Shown here: positions 18,397 through 27,282 of the stretch, piece by piece
How the letters are laid out: the number at the start of each line of letters is the position of its first letter
Position numbering within the stretch: the first letter of the stretch is position 1
Assembly: GCF_012272815.1 (NCBI RefSeq)
Contig: NZ_JAAWWL010000001.1
Coordinates: 310,001-374,000, forward strand
Length of the DNA: 64,000 nt
DNA from: Croceivirga thetidis
Lineage (GTDB): Bacteria > Bacteroidota > Bacteroidia > Flavobacteriales > Flavobacteriaceae
Direction: 5' to 3'
Made by a program: the position numbers and the translations under genes
Notes under the pieces: generated by a model
The model's database searches: none
What the model was told of the DNA's origin: nothing
The model's input: only the letters and a program-made list of their open reading frames with translations

Positions 18397-19128
18397 CTAT
18401 TTAAAGAAAGAAAGCAACAATGCTTTTTTGGTAGCTGATACCGACAATTCCTTTCCATTGGATAGAATTACGCTTCCACCTTTTCCCTTTTTGTATTTTA
18501 CAACTTCGTTTATATTGACAAGATACGATTTATGAATTCTGGTAAAAGACTGGTCAGGTAAGGCTTCCTCGAAATATTTAAGTGTTTTACTCACAACAAT
18601 TTTCCTTTCACCTAGATAAATTTCGGTGTAATTATCATCCGCCTTACAAAATAGGATCTCGTCAATATTCAATACCTGAAAACCAGATTGTAAGGGGATT
18701 GTAATCTTACCTTCCGGTTTTGCAATCTTTGGTTTCAGAACCTTATTTTCAAGGTTGGCTTCTTTTTCTCGTATTTCTTTGACGTAAGCAACGCCTTTGA
18801 CCAATTCATCAATATTTATTGGCTTCATTAAATAATAAGCAGCATGATTGTTCAAAGCATCAATCGCATAATGATTGTAAGCGGTTACAAAAATGATTTC
18901 AAAATTACGTTCCGGTAGTTCATCCAATAAGTCGAAAGCATTACCAAAGGGCATCTCAACATCTAGGAAGACCAAATCAGGCTTGTTGGAATTAATTAGG
19001 TTTAGACCTTCTTTTATTGTCGCGGCCTCACCCATAATTTCAACATCCGAACAGTACTTATTCAGATAATTTCTGAGGATTTCTCGGCTATTAGCTTCAT
19101 CTTCAACTATTATAGCTTTCAATTTCAT
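18397..19128 (-). CDS. LytTR-family response regulator
   Basis: The 243-aa cytosolic regulator (from MKLKAIIVEDE at 19128; a Met two codons earlier is the alternative) has a receiver domain with phospho-acceptor Asp56 in FLDVEMP, then a LytTR DNA-binding domain from about residue 138 (motifs DEILFCKADDNYTEIYL and FTRIHKSYLVNINEV). LytTR proteins bind direct repeats upstream of target genes, often surface or extracellular functions. The partner sensor kinase is encoded 18 bp upstream, so the two form a LytS/LytR-type pair. Targets cannot be named from this window. Confidence 0.9.
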   Translation of the reverse strand: MKLKAIIVEDEANSREILRNYLNKYCSDVEIMGEAATIKEGLNLINSNKPDLVFLDVEMPFGNAFDLLDELPERNFEIIFVTAYNHYAIDALNNHAAYYLMKPINIDELVKGVAYVKEIREKEANLENKVLKPKIAKPEGKITIPLQSGFQVLNIDEILFCKADDNYTEIYLGERKIVVSKTLKYFEEALPDQSFTRIHKSYLVNINEVVKYKKGKGGSVILSNGKELSVSATKKALLLSFFK

Positions 19129-19152
19129 TTGCAATTTTTAATATTGACCTTC

Positions 19153-21363
19153 TCAGTCTTTCTTTAAATATAAGGTAACCTTGGTTCCTGTTTTATCATC
19201 GTTTAAATCGGAAATGGAAACGTCGACCTTATTCTTGTACATTTCATTTAAAATCGCAACCCTTTTTTTGATATTACCCATACCCTTAGAACGTTGCTTC
19301 TTCTGATTTTTGGTTTTTAAGGCCGCCGATTTTTGCCTGCCAATTCCATTATCGGTAATTTCAATTTTCAAGATTTCAGGACTCACAGATTCCAGATTAA
19401 TGTTCAAAAATCCCTTTTCTTCTTTGTAACGGAGTCCATGCCAGATTGAATTCTCGATGTAGGGCTGCAAAAGCATCGGTGGTATTTCAAATTCATCCAT
19501 TCGAATTTTTTCATCCACATTTATATCATAATCAAACTTATCAGCGAAACGTGAATGCTCTAACTTCACATATAGCCGTAGTAATTCCAACTCTTTCGAT
19601 AAAGGAATAAAATCCTCTTCCGAATTTTCAAGAACTGTACGCATTAAAATTGAAAATTCACTCAAGAACCTGTTGGCGCTTCGTTCATCATTTTTTGCTA
19701 TGAAATTGTTTACAGAGTTTAGGGCATTAAAAATAAAATGAGGATTCATCTGAGATCGCAGTGACTTCAAAGCCAAAAGATTATTAGCCAATTGTTGCTG
19801 TTTGCTACTTCTATAGTAAAGAATTGCGGTTAATGCTGCCAAAATCAAACCAAACAATAGGGAATAGATAATTAGGCGCTGTCTTTTATTACTCTCTTCA
19901 AAAAGCTGTTGTTCAGTAACAGCTAAATCATATTTGCTCTGTGAAAGTTCACGTTCTTGTTCCAAGCTAGAAATTCTACTCTGTTTGGCTGCTATCTCAT
20001 TATTCTGCCGAATAGCCCGAGAAATCTCTTGCTCTTTTCTTGAATATAACGTGTCAACCAATGCCACGTATTCTTGATAGGTCTCAAAAGCCTTTGCAAA
20101 ATCCCCTTTGTATTTAAATACTTCAGAAAGTTTACGTGTAGCATCTTTTTGCACGGTGAGGTCTTCTTCAGAATCTGCTTCTACTATACTTCGCTGTAAA
20201 TATGGTATTGCCTCATCTAATTTGTTTTGAGCAGCAAAGGCATTACCAATTTTATAATTAATGCGCTGTGTACTTATACTATCTGCGGGTTGTTCCCTAT
20301 TCTTTTTGTTAGAAATAGCGGTTTTCTCAAGTTTCTTGAGTTCATTCAAACTGTTTTTGCGTTGCTGAATCTCAAGGTCAAAACGATTGGTGTTTCTATA
20401 GAAGTCAGCAACCTTCTCACTTTCTTGTATTGCCCTTTGCGGATTCTCTTTTTTCGAAAGCTCTAAAGAACTGTTGAAATAACCCTCGGCTTCAATTTGT
20501 CTATTTGCTGAGGCATAGGTTTCGGCAATTTTAGACGTTAAATCAGTTATTTTGGGAGTTATTTGATTCTTTTTGGCAATTCTTAGCCCCTCTTCATAAA
20601 ACTCAAGCGCCACTTTCTTGTTGGCCTGCTCCATTTTTACATCACCTAACAATTCGTAAAGCTTTAATTTCTGATAAGGGACCATACTTTTTACATCCTG
20701 CAATTCCTTCAATGTTATTTCTGCTTCATCGACCTGATTATTCAATAAAAGCGCTTCACCCAAAAGCAGCTGGGTTAATATGGATTTATTTGAGTTTAAG
20801 GCCTCGTTTAAATTACTAATTGCTAAATCGTATTGCCCATGGTAGAGATAGATTTCACCCAAACTTGTTAATGATTTCGCCAATAAACGCTTGTTCGGGT
20901 TTTTACCTAAAATCGAAATTGATTGCGCAATAAAATCTATGCTCTTTTCGATGTTATCCTTTTTGTAATAATTGGCCGAATCCAAAAGTTGAACATGGTT
21001 GGCCTCACGTGATGTCCTGCCCTTCTGGGTAGGTCCATCATAGTCTTTAACCTCCAACCGAACATCTTCATCTGAAGTAATACGGTGACGCACGGTTTCA
21101 AAGTCTGAACTTTCAAAAATCAGCACATCACCAACTTTTGCCTTGATACTAAATTCCCCAAGTCCATCGGTGGCAGCGTAACTTCCTTGGTCAGTTGAAA
21201 CGGAAACTCCTGCTATGGGAGCATATGTGTTTTGTTCGACAACAGAACCCTTCAAAACAAATTCGCTCCCTGTGGTGTTCTGGGCCGATAGTAATCCAAG
21301 GCTTAAACACCATAATAACAAAATGAAAATATGTTTTTTCACTACGTTCATCATAGTAAACAT
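19153..21363 (-). CDS. LytS-type sensor histidine kinase with TPR and carboxypeptidase-regulatory-like domain
   Basis: The 736-aa protein has a signal peptide (about 1-27, ending LLSAQ), a carboxypeptidase-regulatory-like beta-sandwich (about 30-100, GSVVEQNTYAPIAGVSV) of the kind usually found on TonB-dependent receptors, and a long TPR array (about 140-440). A coiled coil follows, then one membrane helix (LIIYSLLFGLILAALTAILYY) and a cytosolic His_kinase domain with QMNPHFIFNALNSV containing the phospho-His. The HATPase domain has ENSIWHGL and ITDNGIGR. The sensing half is therefore periplasmic. It is followed by its LytTR regulator 18 bp downstream. The signal sensed is unknown. Confidence 0.88.
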   Translation of the reverse strand: MFTMMNVVKKHIFILLLWCLSLGLLSAQNTTGSEFVLKGSVVEQNTYAPIAGVSVSTDQGSYAATDGLGEFSIKAKVGDVLIFESSDFETVRHRITSDEDVRLEVKDYDGPTQKGRTSREANHVQLLDSANYYKKDNIEKSIDFIAQSISILGKNPNKRLLAKSLTSLGEIYLYHGQYDLAISNLNEALNSNKSILTQLLLGEALLLNNQVDEAEITLKELQDVKSMVPYQKLKLYELLGDVKMEQANKKVALEFYEEGLRIAKKNQITPKITDLTSKIAETYASANRQIEAEGYFNSSLELSKKENPQRAIQESEKVADFYRNTNRFDLEIQQRKNSLNELKKLEKTAISNKKNREQPADSISTQRINYKIGNAFAAQNKLDEAIPYLQRSIVEADSEEDLTVQKDATRKLSEVFKYKGDFAKAFETYQEYVALVDTLYSRKEQEISRAIRQNNEIAAKQSRISSLEQERELSQSKYDLAVTEQQLFEESNKRQRLIIYSLLFGLILAALTAILYYRSSKQQQLANNLLALKSLRSQMNPHFIFNALNSVNNFIAKNDERSANRFLSEFSILMRTVLENSEEDFIPLSKELELLRLYVKLEHSRFADKFDYDINVDEKIRMDEFEIPPMLLQPYIENSIWHGLRYKEEKGFLNINLESVSPEILKIEITDNGIGRQKSAALKTKNQKKQRSKGMGNIKKRVAILNEMYKNKVDVSISDLNDDKTGTKVTLYLKKD

Positions 21364-21513
21364 ACTTCATTTCAAGGGTTCTAAAAAATTGAGTTGCGCC
21401 GAAAACCTCACCAAAAACCTTGGTTTAACCCAGTTAACTCATTAACAAATGAACTTCCCTAAGTGATAAAGCACATTCCCTCATTTACAGTTTTTTCAAA
21501 AATTACTCCACAA

Positions 21514-21521
21514 TAGTTTTG
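21514..21521 (+). promoter_or_regulatory. Candidate -7 element for the VWA lipoprotein gene
   Basis: TAGTTTTG matches the Bacteroidota -7 consensus TAnnTTTG, 24 bp upstream of the ATG at 21546. There is no clear TTG at -33, only a T-rich stretch at the expected place. Confidence 0.35.
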
Positions 21522-21545
21522 GAGAGATATTAAAAACGAATTAGC

Positions 21546-22721
21546 ATGAAAAACATTAAAAGAACTTTATTTTCAATAGTAACATCGGCTTCCCTTTTTA
21601 TGGGTTATGCATGTAAACTTGAAACGACCAATAAAAAAGAACCTTTATTGGCACAAGCCATCCAACCAAAGGTTGAAAAAGACAACAAACAATATGTGAA
21701 AATTGCCCTACTACTCGATACTAGCAACAGTATGGATGGTCTTATGAATCAGGCTAAAGCACAACTTTGGGATATTGTTAATGAATTCACCTATGCCAAA
21801 TGCGGAAATGAGTCCAGACCTGAATTGCAAATAGCATTATACGAATATGGCAATGACGACCTATCTTCAAGAGAAGGACATATTCGACAGGTTTTAGGTT
21901 TTAGTAAAGATTTGGATGAAATATCAGAAAAGTTGTTCTCTTTAACCACTAACGGAGGTGAAGAATTTTGTGGCCAAGTAATCAATACTTCATTAAGACA
22001 ATTGGATTGGGGTAAAAATGCAGACGATTTAAAACTGATTTTTATTGCTGGCAACGAACCTTTCACACAAGGAAAATTAGATTACAGGGACGCCACCGCG
22101 CAAGCCAAAGAGAATGATGTTGTTGTCAATACCATTTTTTGTGGAAATTTTGACCAAGGAATAAATACCAATTGGAAGGACGGAGCACAGCGCACCGGAG
22201 GTGACTACATGGCTATAGACCATAACCAAGAAATAGCTTATGTAGCAACCCCTTATGATGATGCCATAATGAAACTGAACCAAAAATTAAATGGGACTTA
22301 CATCGCTTATGGAAGCATCGGACAATCGAAATTGGCAGCACAAACAATGCAAGATTCAAATGCTTTTGAAATGGAAGAGGCAGTAGCCGTAAAACGAGCT
22401 GTAAGTAAGAGCTCAAGACTTTACAAAAATTCAACTTGGGACTTGGTTGATGCTGCAGAAGAAGATTCCGAAGTTATAGAACAACTTAAAGAAGATGAGT
22501 TACCTGAAGTACTCAAAGGAAAATCAAAAAAAGAAATCAAGGAATTTATTGCGACAAAAAAAGCAGAACGAATGAAGGTTCAAGAGGAAATTCAGTCGTT
22601 AAATACCAAACGTGAAGTATTCATCGCCGAACAACAACAAAATCAAAAAGGCGAACTTGAAAATGCCATGATAAAAGCAATTAGAAAGCAAGCTGAAAGG
22701 AGAAACTATAGCTGGGAGTAA
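21546..22721 (+). CDS. VWA-domain lipoprotein
   Basis: The 391-aa protein has a lipoprotein signal with likely lipidated Cys23 (GYAC). A von Willebrand factor A domain follows, with the MIDAS metal-binding motif D58-x-S60-x-S62 (DTSNSMDG) and a later GGEEFCGQVI segment. The C-terminal third is highly charged and predicted to be a coiled coil (SKKEIKEFIATKKAERMKVQEEI). VWA domains bind protein partners through a metal ion. It stands alone between divergently read neighbours and ends at a strong terminator. Its partner and function are unknown; the acidic and basic coiled coil hints at an envelope scaffold role. Confidence 0.8.
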   Translation: MKNIKRTLFSIVTSASLFMGYACKLETTNKKEPLLAQAIQPKVEKDNKQYVKIALLLDTSNSMDGLMNQAKAQLWDIVNEFTYAKCGNESRPELQIALYEYGNDDLSSREGHIRQVLGFSKDLDEISEKLFSLTTNGGEEFCGQVINTSLRQLDWGKNADDLKLIFIAGNEPFTQGKLDYRDATAQAKENDVVVNTIFCGNFDQGINTNWKDGAQRTGGDYMAIDHNQEIAYVATPYDDAIMKLNQKLNGTYIAYGSIGQSKLAAQTMQDSNAFEMEEAVAVKRAVSKSSRLYKNSTWDLVDAAEEDSEVIEQLKEDELPEVLKGKSKKEIKEFIATKKAERMKVQEEIQSLNTKREVFIAEQQQNQKGELENAMIKAIRKQAERRNYSWE

Positions 22722-22739
22722 GTAGTTTTTATTAGATAG

Positions 22740-22773
22740 AACCTGTTTGATTATTAAATCAGACAGGTTTTTT
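22740..22773. terminator. Rho-independent terminator between the VWA and PorP/SprF genes
   Basis: An 11-bp stem AACCTGTTTGA / TCAGACAGGTT (one G-T pair) with an 8-nt loop is followed by a run of T residues on the plus strand. It sits between two convergent genes. The minus side is less T-rich, so it mainly serves the VWA gene. Confidence 0.8.
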
Positions 22774-22775
22774 AA

Positions 22776-23777
22776 TTAATAATTGGCTGCTGGGCAATAG
22801 CAGTCAAAACGATTTTGTCGCTGCTCTCCGAAATCATATCCTAGGGTGATTTGATGAAATCCACCATTATCAAAACGGATATCACCCGTTTGATAGGAAT
22901 AGTTATAAGAGAACATGAATCGGTTAATGTTGACTCCTGCTATAGGGGTAAACAGATTTAATCGTTGCTCACCAAAAATGCCATTTTGTTGAAATTGAGC
23001 GCCATCGAAACTTCGTCGATATGACAGTCCTCCCCAAATTGTAGTTTTTTCATTTAGGTCACGATATACCTTTACGTTCGCATCGATGGTTTTTTCTTGA
23101 GTAAAATCGGTCATTTGAAAAAGAACTGAAGGTTCTAAACGCGTTGCTCCTTTTCCGAAAACATAACCTGCAGATAGTAAATAACGTCGTAGGTTGTCAA
23201 ATTCGGCAGCCGTATACAAATCCCTTCCAGTTCCCAAAATATTGAGGACTGCAGCATGTGCATAAAATTCGAAAAAACTGTAGGATGCCCCCAAATCAAG
23301 ATTAAAATAACTCGTTGTATTCTTAACACCAGTAACAACGGGATCAGGTATCACCGAACGGAACTCAGTTTCATCCAAACTGCTCAAGATAACCCCAACA
23401 CTCATACCAAAAGAGAGCTGGTTTAAACTTCTAAAATCCCCTGATAAATTTAAATGATGGGCATAGGTGGTTTTAAAACCAACTTGTGAATGATATCCGT
23501 TTGAGTCATTGAATAAAATAGCTCCAACTCCACTTTTATCACCGACTCTAAAATGGCCATTCAAGGTTTGTAAACTCGGGGCTTCATCAACGTTGAACCA
23601 TTGTTTCCTCGCTGTGAGACGAATTTTTCCACCTCCGCCAATACCGGCCATGGACGGATAAACCAAATAATAATTATCTGATAAATAATCAAAATATACA
23701 GGTATGCCCTCTTGGGCCCGCATCAAATTGGGCAGGACCGAGAACAATAGTAGCAGGGTAATAAGTAGCCTTTTCAT
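22776..23777 (-). CDS. Type IX secretion system membrane protein, PorP/SprF family (orphan copy)
   Basis: I start at the ATG at 23777 (333 aa) because MKRLLITLLLLFSV begins a normal signal peptide; a frame from 23870 would add 31 residues ahead of it. The mature protein has the family pattern (YFDYLSDNYYLVYPSMAGIGG, close to the FNPAYVG region of other PorP/SprF proteins), a beta-barrel alternation and the terminal strand GFHQITLGYDFG. Unlike the copy at 8851-9834, no adhesin or OmpA gene lies beside it; the neighbours are a VWA lipoprotein and an Fe-S scaffold gene. It may serve an adhesin encoded elsewhere. Confidence 0.82.
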   Translation of the reverse strand: MKRLLITLLLLFSVLPNLMRAQEGIPVYFDYLSDNYYLVYPSMAGIGGGGKIRLTARKQWFNVDEAPSLQTLNGHFRVGDKSGVGAILFNDSNGYHSQVGFKTTYAHHLNLSGDFRSLNQLSFGMSVGVILSSLDETEFRSVIPDPVVTGVKNTTSYFNLDLGASYSFFEFYAHAAVLNILGTGRDLYTAAEFDNLRRYLLSAGYVFGKGATRLEPSVLFQMTDFTQEKTIDANVKVYRDLNEKTTIWGGLSYRRSFDGAQFQQNGIFGEQRLNLFTPIAGVNINRFMFSYNYSYQTGDIRFDNGGFHQITLGYDFGEQRQNRFDCYCPAANY

Positions 23778-23881
23778 ATAGGTTTTGGGGTGGGGTTTAG
23801 CTGCAATGTTCAGTAAATGTTCTGAAACATAACGTTTTTCGTTTCGCAATATTATCCAATTCAGCAGCAAAATTTAGTTCG

Positions 23882-23889
23882 TATTTTTG
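23882..23889 (+). promoter_or_regulatory. Candidate -7 element for the Nfu-type gene
   Basis: TATTTTTG matches TAnnTTTG, 13 bp upstream of the ATG at 23903. The expected -33 TTG is not present. The position supports starting at 23903 rather than at the GTG immediately before it. Confidence 0.35.
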
Positions 23890-23902
23890 CAAAAAAATTG
23901 TG

Positions 23903-24796
23903 ATGAAGGAATTTAATATCACCACGGTTGAAACCGCCAATCCAAGTATATTAAAGTTTGAGGCCAACCATTTTTTGGTTAATTCAAACTATGAATATAA
24001 GAATATTGATGAAGCAAAAGATTCACCACTTGCCCAGCAGTTGTTTCACTTGCCTTTCGTAAAAACCGTCTACATATCAGGAAATTTTGTAGCTCTTGAA
24101 CGTTATGATATTGTTAGTTGGAACGATGTTAAAGACGAAGTTGCCCAAAATTTAGTCGAATACCTTAATTCCGGAGGTGCTGTTGTTCAAGAAGATACGA
24201 ACAAACCAACCCCAACCACGGTTTATGCCGAAGTAACCCCGAATCCCTCCGTAATGAAATATGTTGCAAACCGCATGTTGGTTCCGCAGACATTTGAATT
24301 CAAAAATATTGATGAGGCAAAAGATTCAAAATTGGCAACAGCGCTATTTCATTTTCCTTTTGTGAAAGAAGTTTTTTTTGATAACAATTATATCTCTATT
24401 ACGAAATTCGATAGGGCAGAATGGGAAGAAATTTCAATGGAATTACGTGAATTCTTGAGAAACTATTTGAACGACGGCAAAGAAGTGGTTGATACTGCTT
24501 CTGCTGAAGCCAGCATAAATCTTACCGAACAAGTCCAGAATACTGAGAACTTGGACAAAACCTCTCAACAAATTGTTTCCATTTTAGACGAATATGTAAA
24601 ACCAGCGGTTGCTTCAGATGGTGGCAATATCCTTTTCCAATCTTATGAAGAGGATTCCAAGACGGTAAATGTGATTTTGCAAGGAGCTTGTAGTGGTTGT
24701 CCATCGTCTACCTTTACCCTAAAGAATGGTATTGAAACCATGCTCAAGAACATGTTGGGCGAAAAAGTAAATCAAGTAGTCGCCATAAATGGTTAG
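23903..24796 (+). CDS. Nfu-type Fe-S cluster scaffold with tandem N-terminal domains
   Basis: The 297-aa protein contains two copies in tandem of the Nfu N-terminal domain (about residues 7-90 and 107-190). Both contain the block KNIDEAKDS and an [LF]FHxPFVK segment. The C-terminal NifU-like domain has the cluster-binding CSGC motif (GACSGCPSSTFTLKNGIE). Nfu proteins assemble or carry 4Fe-4S clusters to apo-enzymes in the cytoplasm. The ATG at 23903 is used rather than the preceding GTG. Dodecin follows 42 bp downstream with a shared terminator, suggesting a two-gene operon. The doubled N-domain is longer than the single-domain Nfu of many bacteria. Confidence 0.9.
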   Translation: MKEFNITTVETANPSILKFEANHFLVNSNYEYKNIDEAKDSPLAQQLFHLPFVKTVYISGNFVALERYDIVSWNDVKDEVAQNLVEYLNSGGAVVQEDTNKPTPTTVYAEVTPNPSVMKYVANRMLVPQTFEFKNIDEAKDSKLATALFHFPFVKEVFFDNNYISITKFDRAEWEEISMELREFLRNYLNDGKEVVDTASAEASINLTEQVQNTENLDKTSQQIVSILDEYVKPAVASDGGNILFQSYEEDSKTVNVILQGACSGCPSSTFTLKNGIETMLKNMLGEKVNQVVAING

Positions 24797-24838
24797 TGGG
24801 AATTTCTTATATTCAAGAAATCATAAAGAACACTAATT

Positions 24839-25039
24839 ATGGCAGTTTTAAAAGTAATTGAGATTTTGGCCAATTCCAGTAAGAGCTGGGAAGATGCCAC
24901 TGACAACGCAGTTCAACAAGCTTCAAAGTCTTTGAAAAATATCCGTTCGGTTTATGTAAACGAACAAAGTGCAACGATTAAAGATGGTAAAGTAGATGAA
25001 TACCGCGTAAACGTTAAAATTACCTTTGAAGTAGATTAA
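24839..25039 (+). CDS. Dodecin family flavin-binding protein
   Basis: The 66-aa protein matches dodecins over its whole length, with SSKSWEDATDNAVQQASKSLKNIRSVYV and the closing beta strand YRVNVKITFEVD. Dodecins form hollow dodecamers that store or sequester flavins, protecting cells from free flavin chemistry. The Trp in KSWEDA is the residue that usually stacks on the isoalloxazine ring. It is followed by a strong terminator and probably co-transcribed with the upstream Nfu-type gene. Confidence 0.93.
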   Translation: MAVLKVIEILANSSKSWEDATDNAVQQASKSLKNIRSVYVNEQSATIKDGKVDEYRVNVKITFEVD

Positions 25040-25062
25040 AATCGAAGTAAAAGTACTAATCT

Positions 25063-25088
25063 AGCGTCCTATTTAGGACGCTTTTTTT
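25063..25088 (+). terminator. Rho-independent terminator after the dodecin gene
   Basis: A perfect 8-bp stem AGCGTCCT / AGGACGCT with a 4-nt loop is followed directly by seven T residues. The next gene starts only 7 bp later, at 25095, so that gene must be expressed by read-through or from a promoter overlapping the dodecin end. Confidence 0.9.
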
Positions 25089-25094
25089 ATACGT

Positions 25095-27197
25095 ATGCAT
25101 TTATCAAAACCCATCTTTCTAATCGCTTTACTTCTGTTAAGCGGATGTGCGCAAAAAAACAAAGAAATGGCCCATAAATACACCAATGCCCTAATTGAGG
25201 AAACCAGTCCATATTTATTGCAACACGCTCACAATCCAGTAAACTGGGAGGCATGGAATCCAAAAGTATTGGAAAGGGCAAAGAAGGAAAATAAACCATT
25301 ATTGATAAGCATCGGATATGCTGCCTGTCACTGGTGCCATGTTATGGAACATGAATGTTTTGAAGACGAAGAAGTGGCCCAATATATGAACGATAATTTC
25401 GTGAATATTAAAATTGATCGAGAAGAGCGACCAGATGTCGATCAAATTTATATGGATGCCCTGCAGATGATGACCGGCAGTGGTGGCTGGCCATTGAATG
25501 TAATAACTACGCCTGATGGACGTCCGTTTTGGGGAGCAACCTACCTACCAAAAGACAATTGGTTGAAATCACTTAAAAGTCTAACCGAACTCTACAATAA
25601 CGATCCTAAAAAAGTTGAGGAATATGCCTCAAACCTAGAAAACGGAATCAAACAAATAAATCTTTATGAGGTCAAAAAAAATTCAGGGTCTTTTTCAATA
25701 GACTCATTGAATGTTGCCGTTGACAAATGGTCTGGATTTTTTGATTCGTACTTGGGTGGATACAAACGAGCCCCAAAATTTCCGATGCCAAACAATCTTG
25801 ATTTTTTGCTTCACTATGCTGTTTCCGAAAATGACAAGACTGTGCTAGAATATGTAAATACCTCTCTAACAAGAATGGCATTTGGCGGAATTTATGATCA
25901 TGTAGGGGGTGGCTTTTCAAGATATGCTGTTGACACCAAATGGCATGTGCCACATTTTGAGAAAATGCTTTATGACAATGGTCAATTGGTCAGTTTGTAT
26001 GCAAAGGCTTATGCCCATACCAAAAATCCTTTGTACAAAAAGGTTGTCGATGAAACTATCGCTTTCGTTAATGAAGAGCTTATAGATGACTCAGGTGGTT
26101 TTTACTCTTCATTGGATGCAGATAGTGAGAACGAAACAGGTGAGCTTGAAGAAGGTGCATTTTATGTTTGGAAGCAAGCTGAATTAGACTCTTTGCTGGG
26201 CAAAGAATACGCTGTCTTTGCCGATTACTTTAATATCAATTCTTATGGTCTATGGGAAGAGGGCAATTATGTGCTAATAAGGGATAAGTCAACGAATGAA
26301 ATTGCGACTAAACATGAAATCTCGGTAGAACAACTGGAAAAAAGTATTTCCAATTCACTGTCTTTGCTGAAAAAAGTTAGATCCAATAGATCTGGTCCTA
26401 GGCTTGATGATAAAATTTTGACATCGTGGAATGGCCTAATGCTTCAAGGTCTTGTAGATGCCTATCGATATCTTGGCAATGAAGCCTATTTAGATATGGC
26501 ATTAAAAAATGCGGTTTTCCTAAAGGAAAATTTGAAAAAACCAGATGGCGGACTTTTCAGAAACCATAAAGACGGAAGAAGCACCATCAATGCCTTTTTG
26601 GACGATTACGCAACGCTAATAGAAGCCTATATTTCACTCTATGAAGTGACTTTTGATATGGCTTGGTTGAATGAAGCAAAATCCTTAACTGAATACACCC
26701 TTGAACACTTCTTAGATGAGGATAGCCAGTTGTTCTTTTATACTTCAGATGAGGATGAAAAATTAATTCGCAGAAGTTTTGAAGTCAATGATAATGTCAT
26801 TTCTGCTTCAAACTCAATAATGGCCAAAAATTTATTGCGACTACACAAATTGTTTTCTAAAGAGGGTTATGGTACTCAAGCTGAAACCATGTTATCTAAT
26901 GTTCAATCGAATTTTTCTGAAAATGGCCAGGGATTTGCCAATTGGATGCATTTGGTATTGTTTAGCCAGAAAAACTTCTATGAAATTGCTGTGGTTGGAC
27001 CTGATTATAAAAAGATGGGTGCTGAATTAGCTAAAAACTACATTCCGAACAGTATACTGGTCGGTACTGAAAAAGAAGATAATCTGGAGCTCCTTCAAAA
27101 TCGGTTTAATGAGAGCCAAACCTTAATTTATGTATGTATTGAAGGCTCCTGTAAACTACCGGTTACTGAAATCGACCGTGCCTTAACACAGCTTTAA
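25095..27197 (+). CDS. DUF255/thioredoxin-domain lipoprotein (YyaL/SPATA20 family)
   Basis: The 700-aa protein begins with a lipoprotein signal (LLLSGC, Cys18), then a thioredoxin-like DUF255 domain with the characteristic NPVNW block and CHWC (Cys78, Cys81) followed by HVMEHECF. The long remainder is an alpha/alpha-barrel resembling the six-hairpin glycosidase fold (for example FDEMAWL-type repeats, [10 protein letters not shown]). Family members are called thioredoxin domain-containing proteins; their biochemical role is not established. The second Met at residue 25 would give a cytosolic version without lipobox, so both forms are conceivable. It begins directly after a terminator. Confidence 0.85.
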   Translation: MHLSKPIFLIALLLLSGCAQKNKEMAHKYTNALIEETSPYLLQHAHNPVNWEAWNPKVLERAKKENKPLLISIGYAACHWCHVMEHECFEDEEVAQYMNDNFVNIKIDREERPDVDQIYMDALQMMTGSGGWPLNVITTPDGRPFWGATYLPKDNWLKSLKSLTELYNNDPKKVEEYASNLENGIKQINLYEVKKNSGSFSIDSLNVAVDKWSGFFDSYLGGYKRAPKFPMPNNLDFLLHYAVSENDKTVLEYVNTSLTRMAFGGIYDHVGGGFSRYAVDTKWHVPHFEKMLYDNGQLVSLYAKAYAHTKNPLYKKVVDETIAFVNEELIDDSGGFYSSLDADSENETGELEEGAFYVWKQAELDSLLGKEYAVFADYFNINSYGLWEEGNYVLIRDKSTNEIATKHEISVEQLEKSISNSLSLLKKVRSNRSGPRLDDKILTSWNGLMLQGLVDAYRYLGNEAYLDMALKNAVFLKENLKKPDGGLFRNHKDGRSTINAFLDDYATLIEAYISLYEVTFDMAWLNEAKSLTEYTLEHFLDEDSQLFFYTSDEDEKLIRRSFEVNDNVISASNSIMAKNLLRLHKLFSKEGYGTQAETMLSNVQSNFSENGQGFANWMHLVLFSQKNFYEIAVVGPDYKKMGAELAKNYIPNSILVGTEKEDNLELLQNRFNESQTLIYVCIEGSCKLPVTEIDRALTQL

Positions 27198-27238
27198 TAT
27201 CGCGGCACTAAGATTAACTTAAGTTTAAAAGTCATTTT

Positions 27239-27269
27239 TTGAACATAGATTGCAACTTTTTTAGGTTCG
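27239..27269 (+). promoter_or_regulatory. Candidate promoter for the MscS-type channel gene
   Basis: TTG at 27239-27241 lies 20 bp before TAGGTTCG at 27262-27269, a variant of the -33/-7 pattern TTG-N17-23-TAnnTTTG (C for T in the last triplet). The start codon at 27283 is 13 bp downstream. Confidence 0.4.
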
Positions 27270-27282
27270 CAAAAATTTAGGA

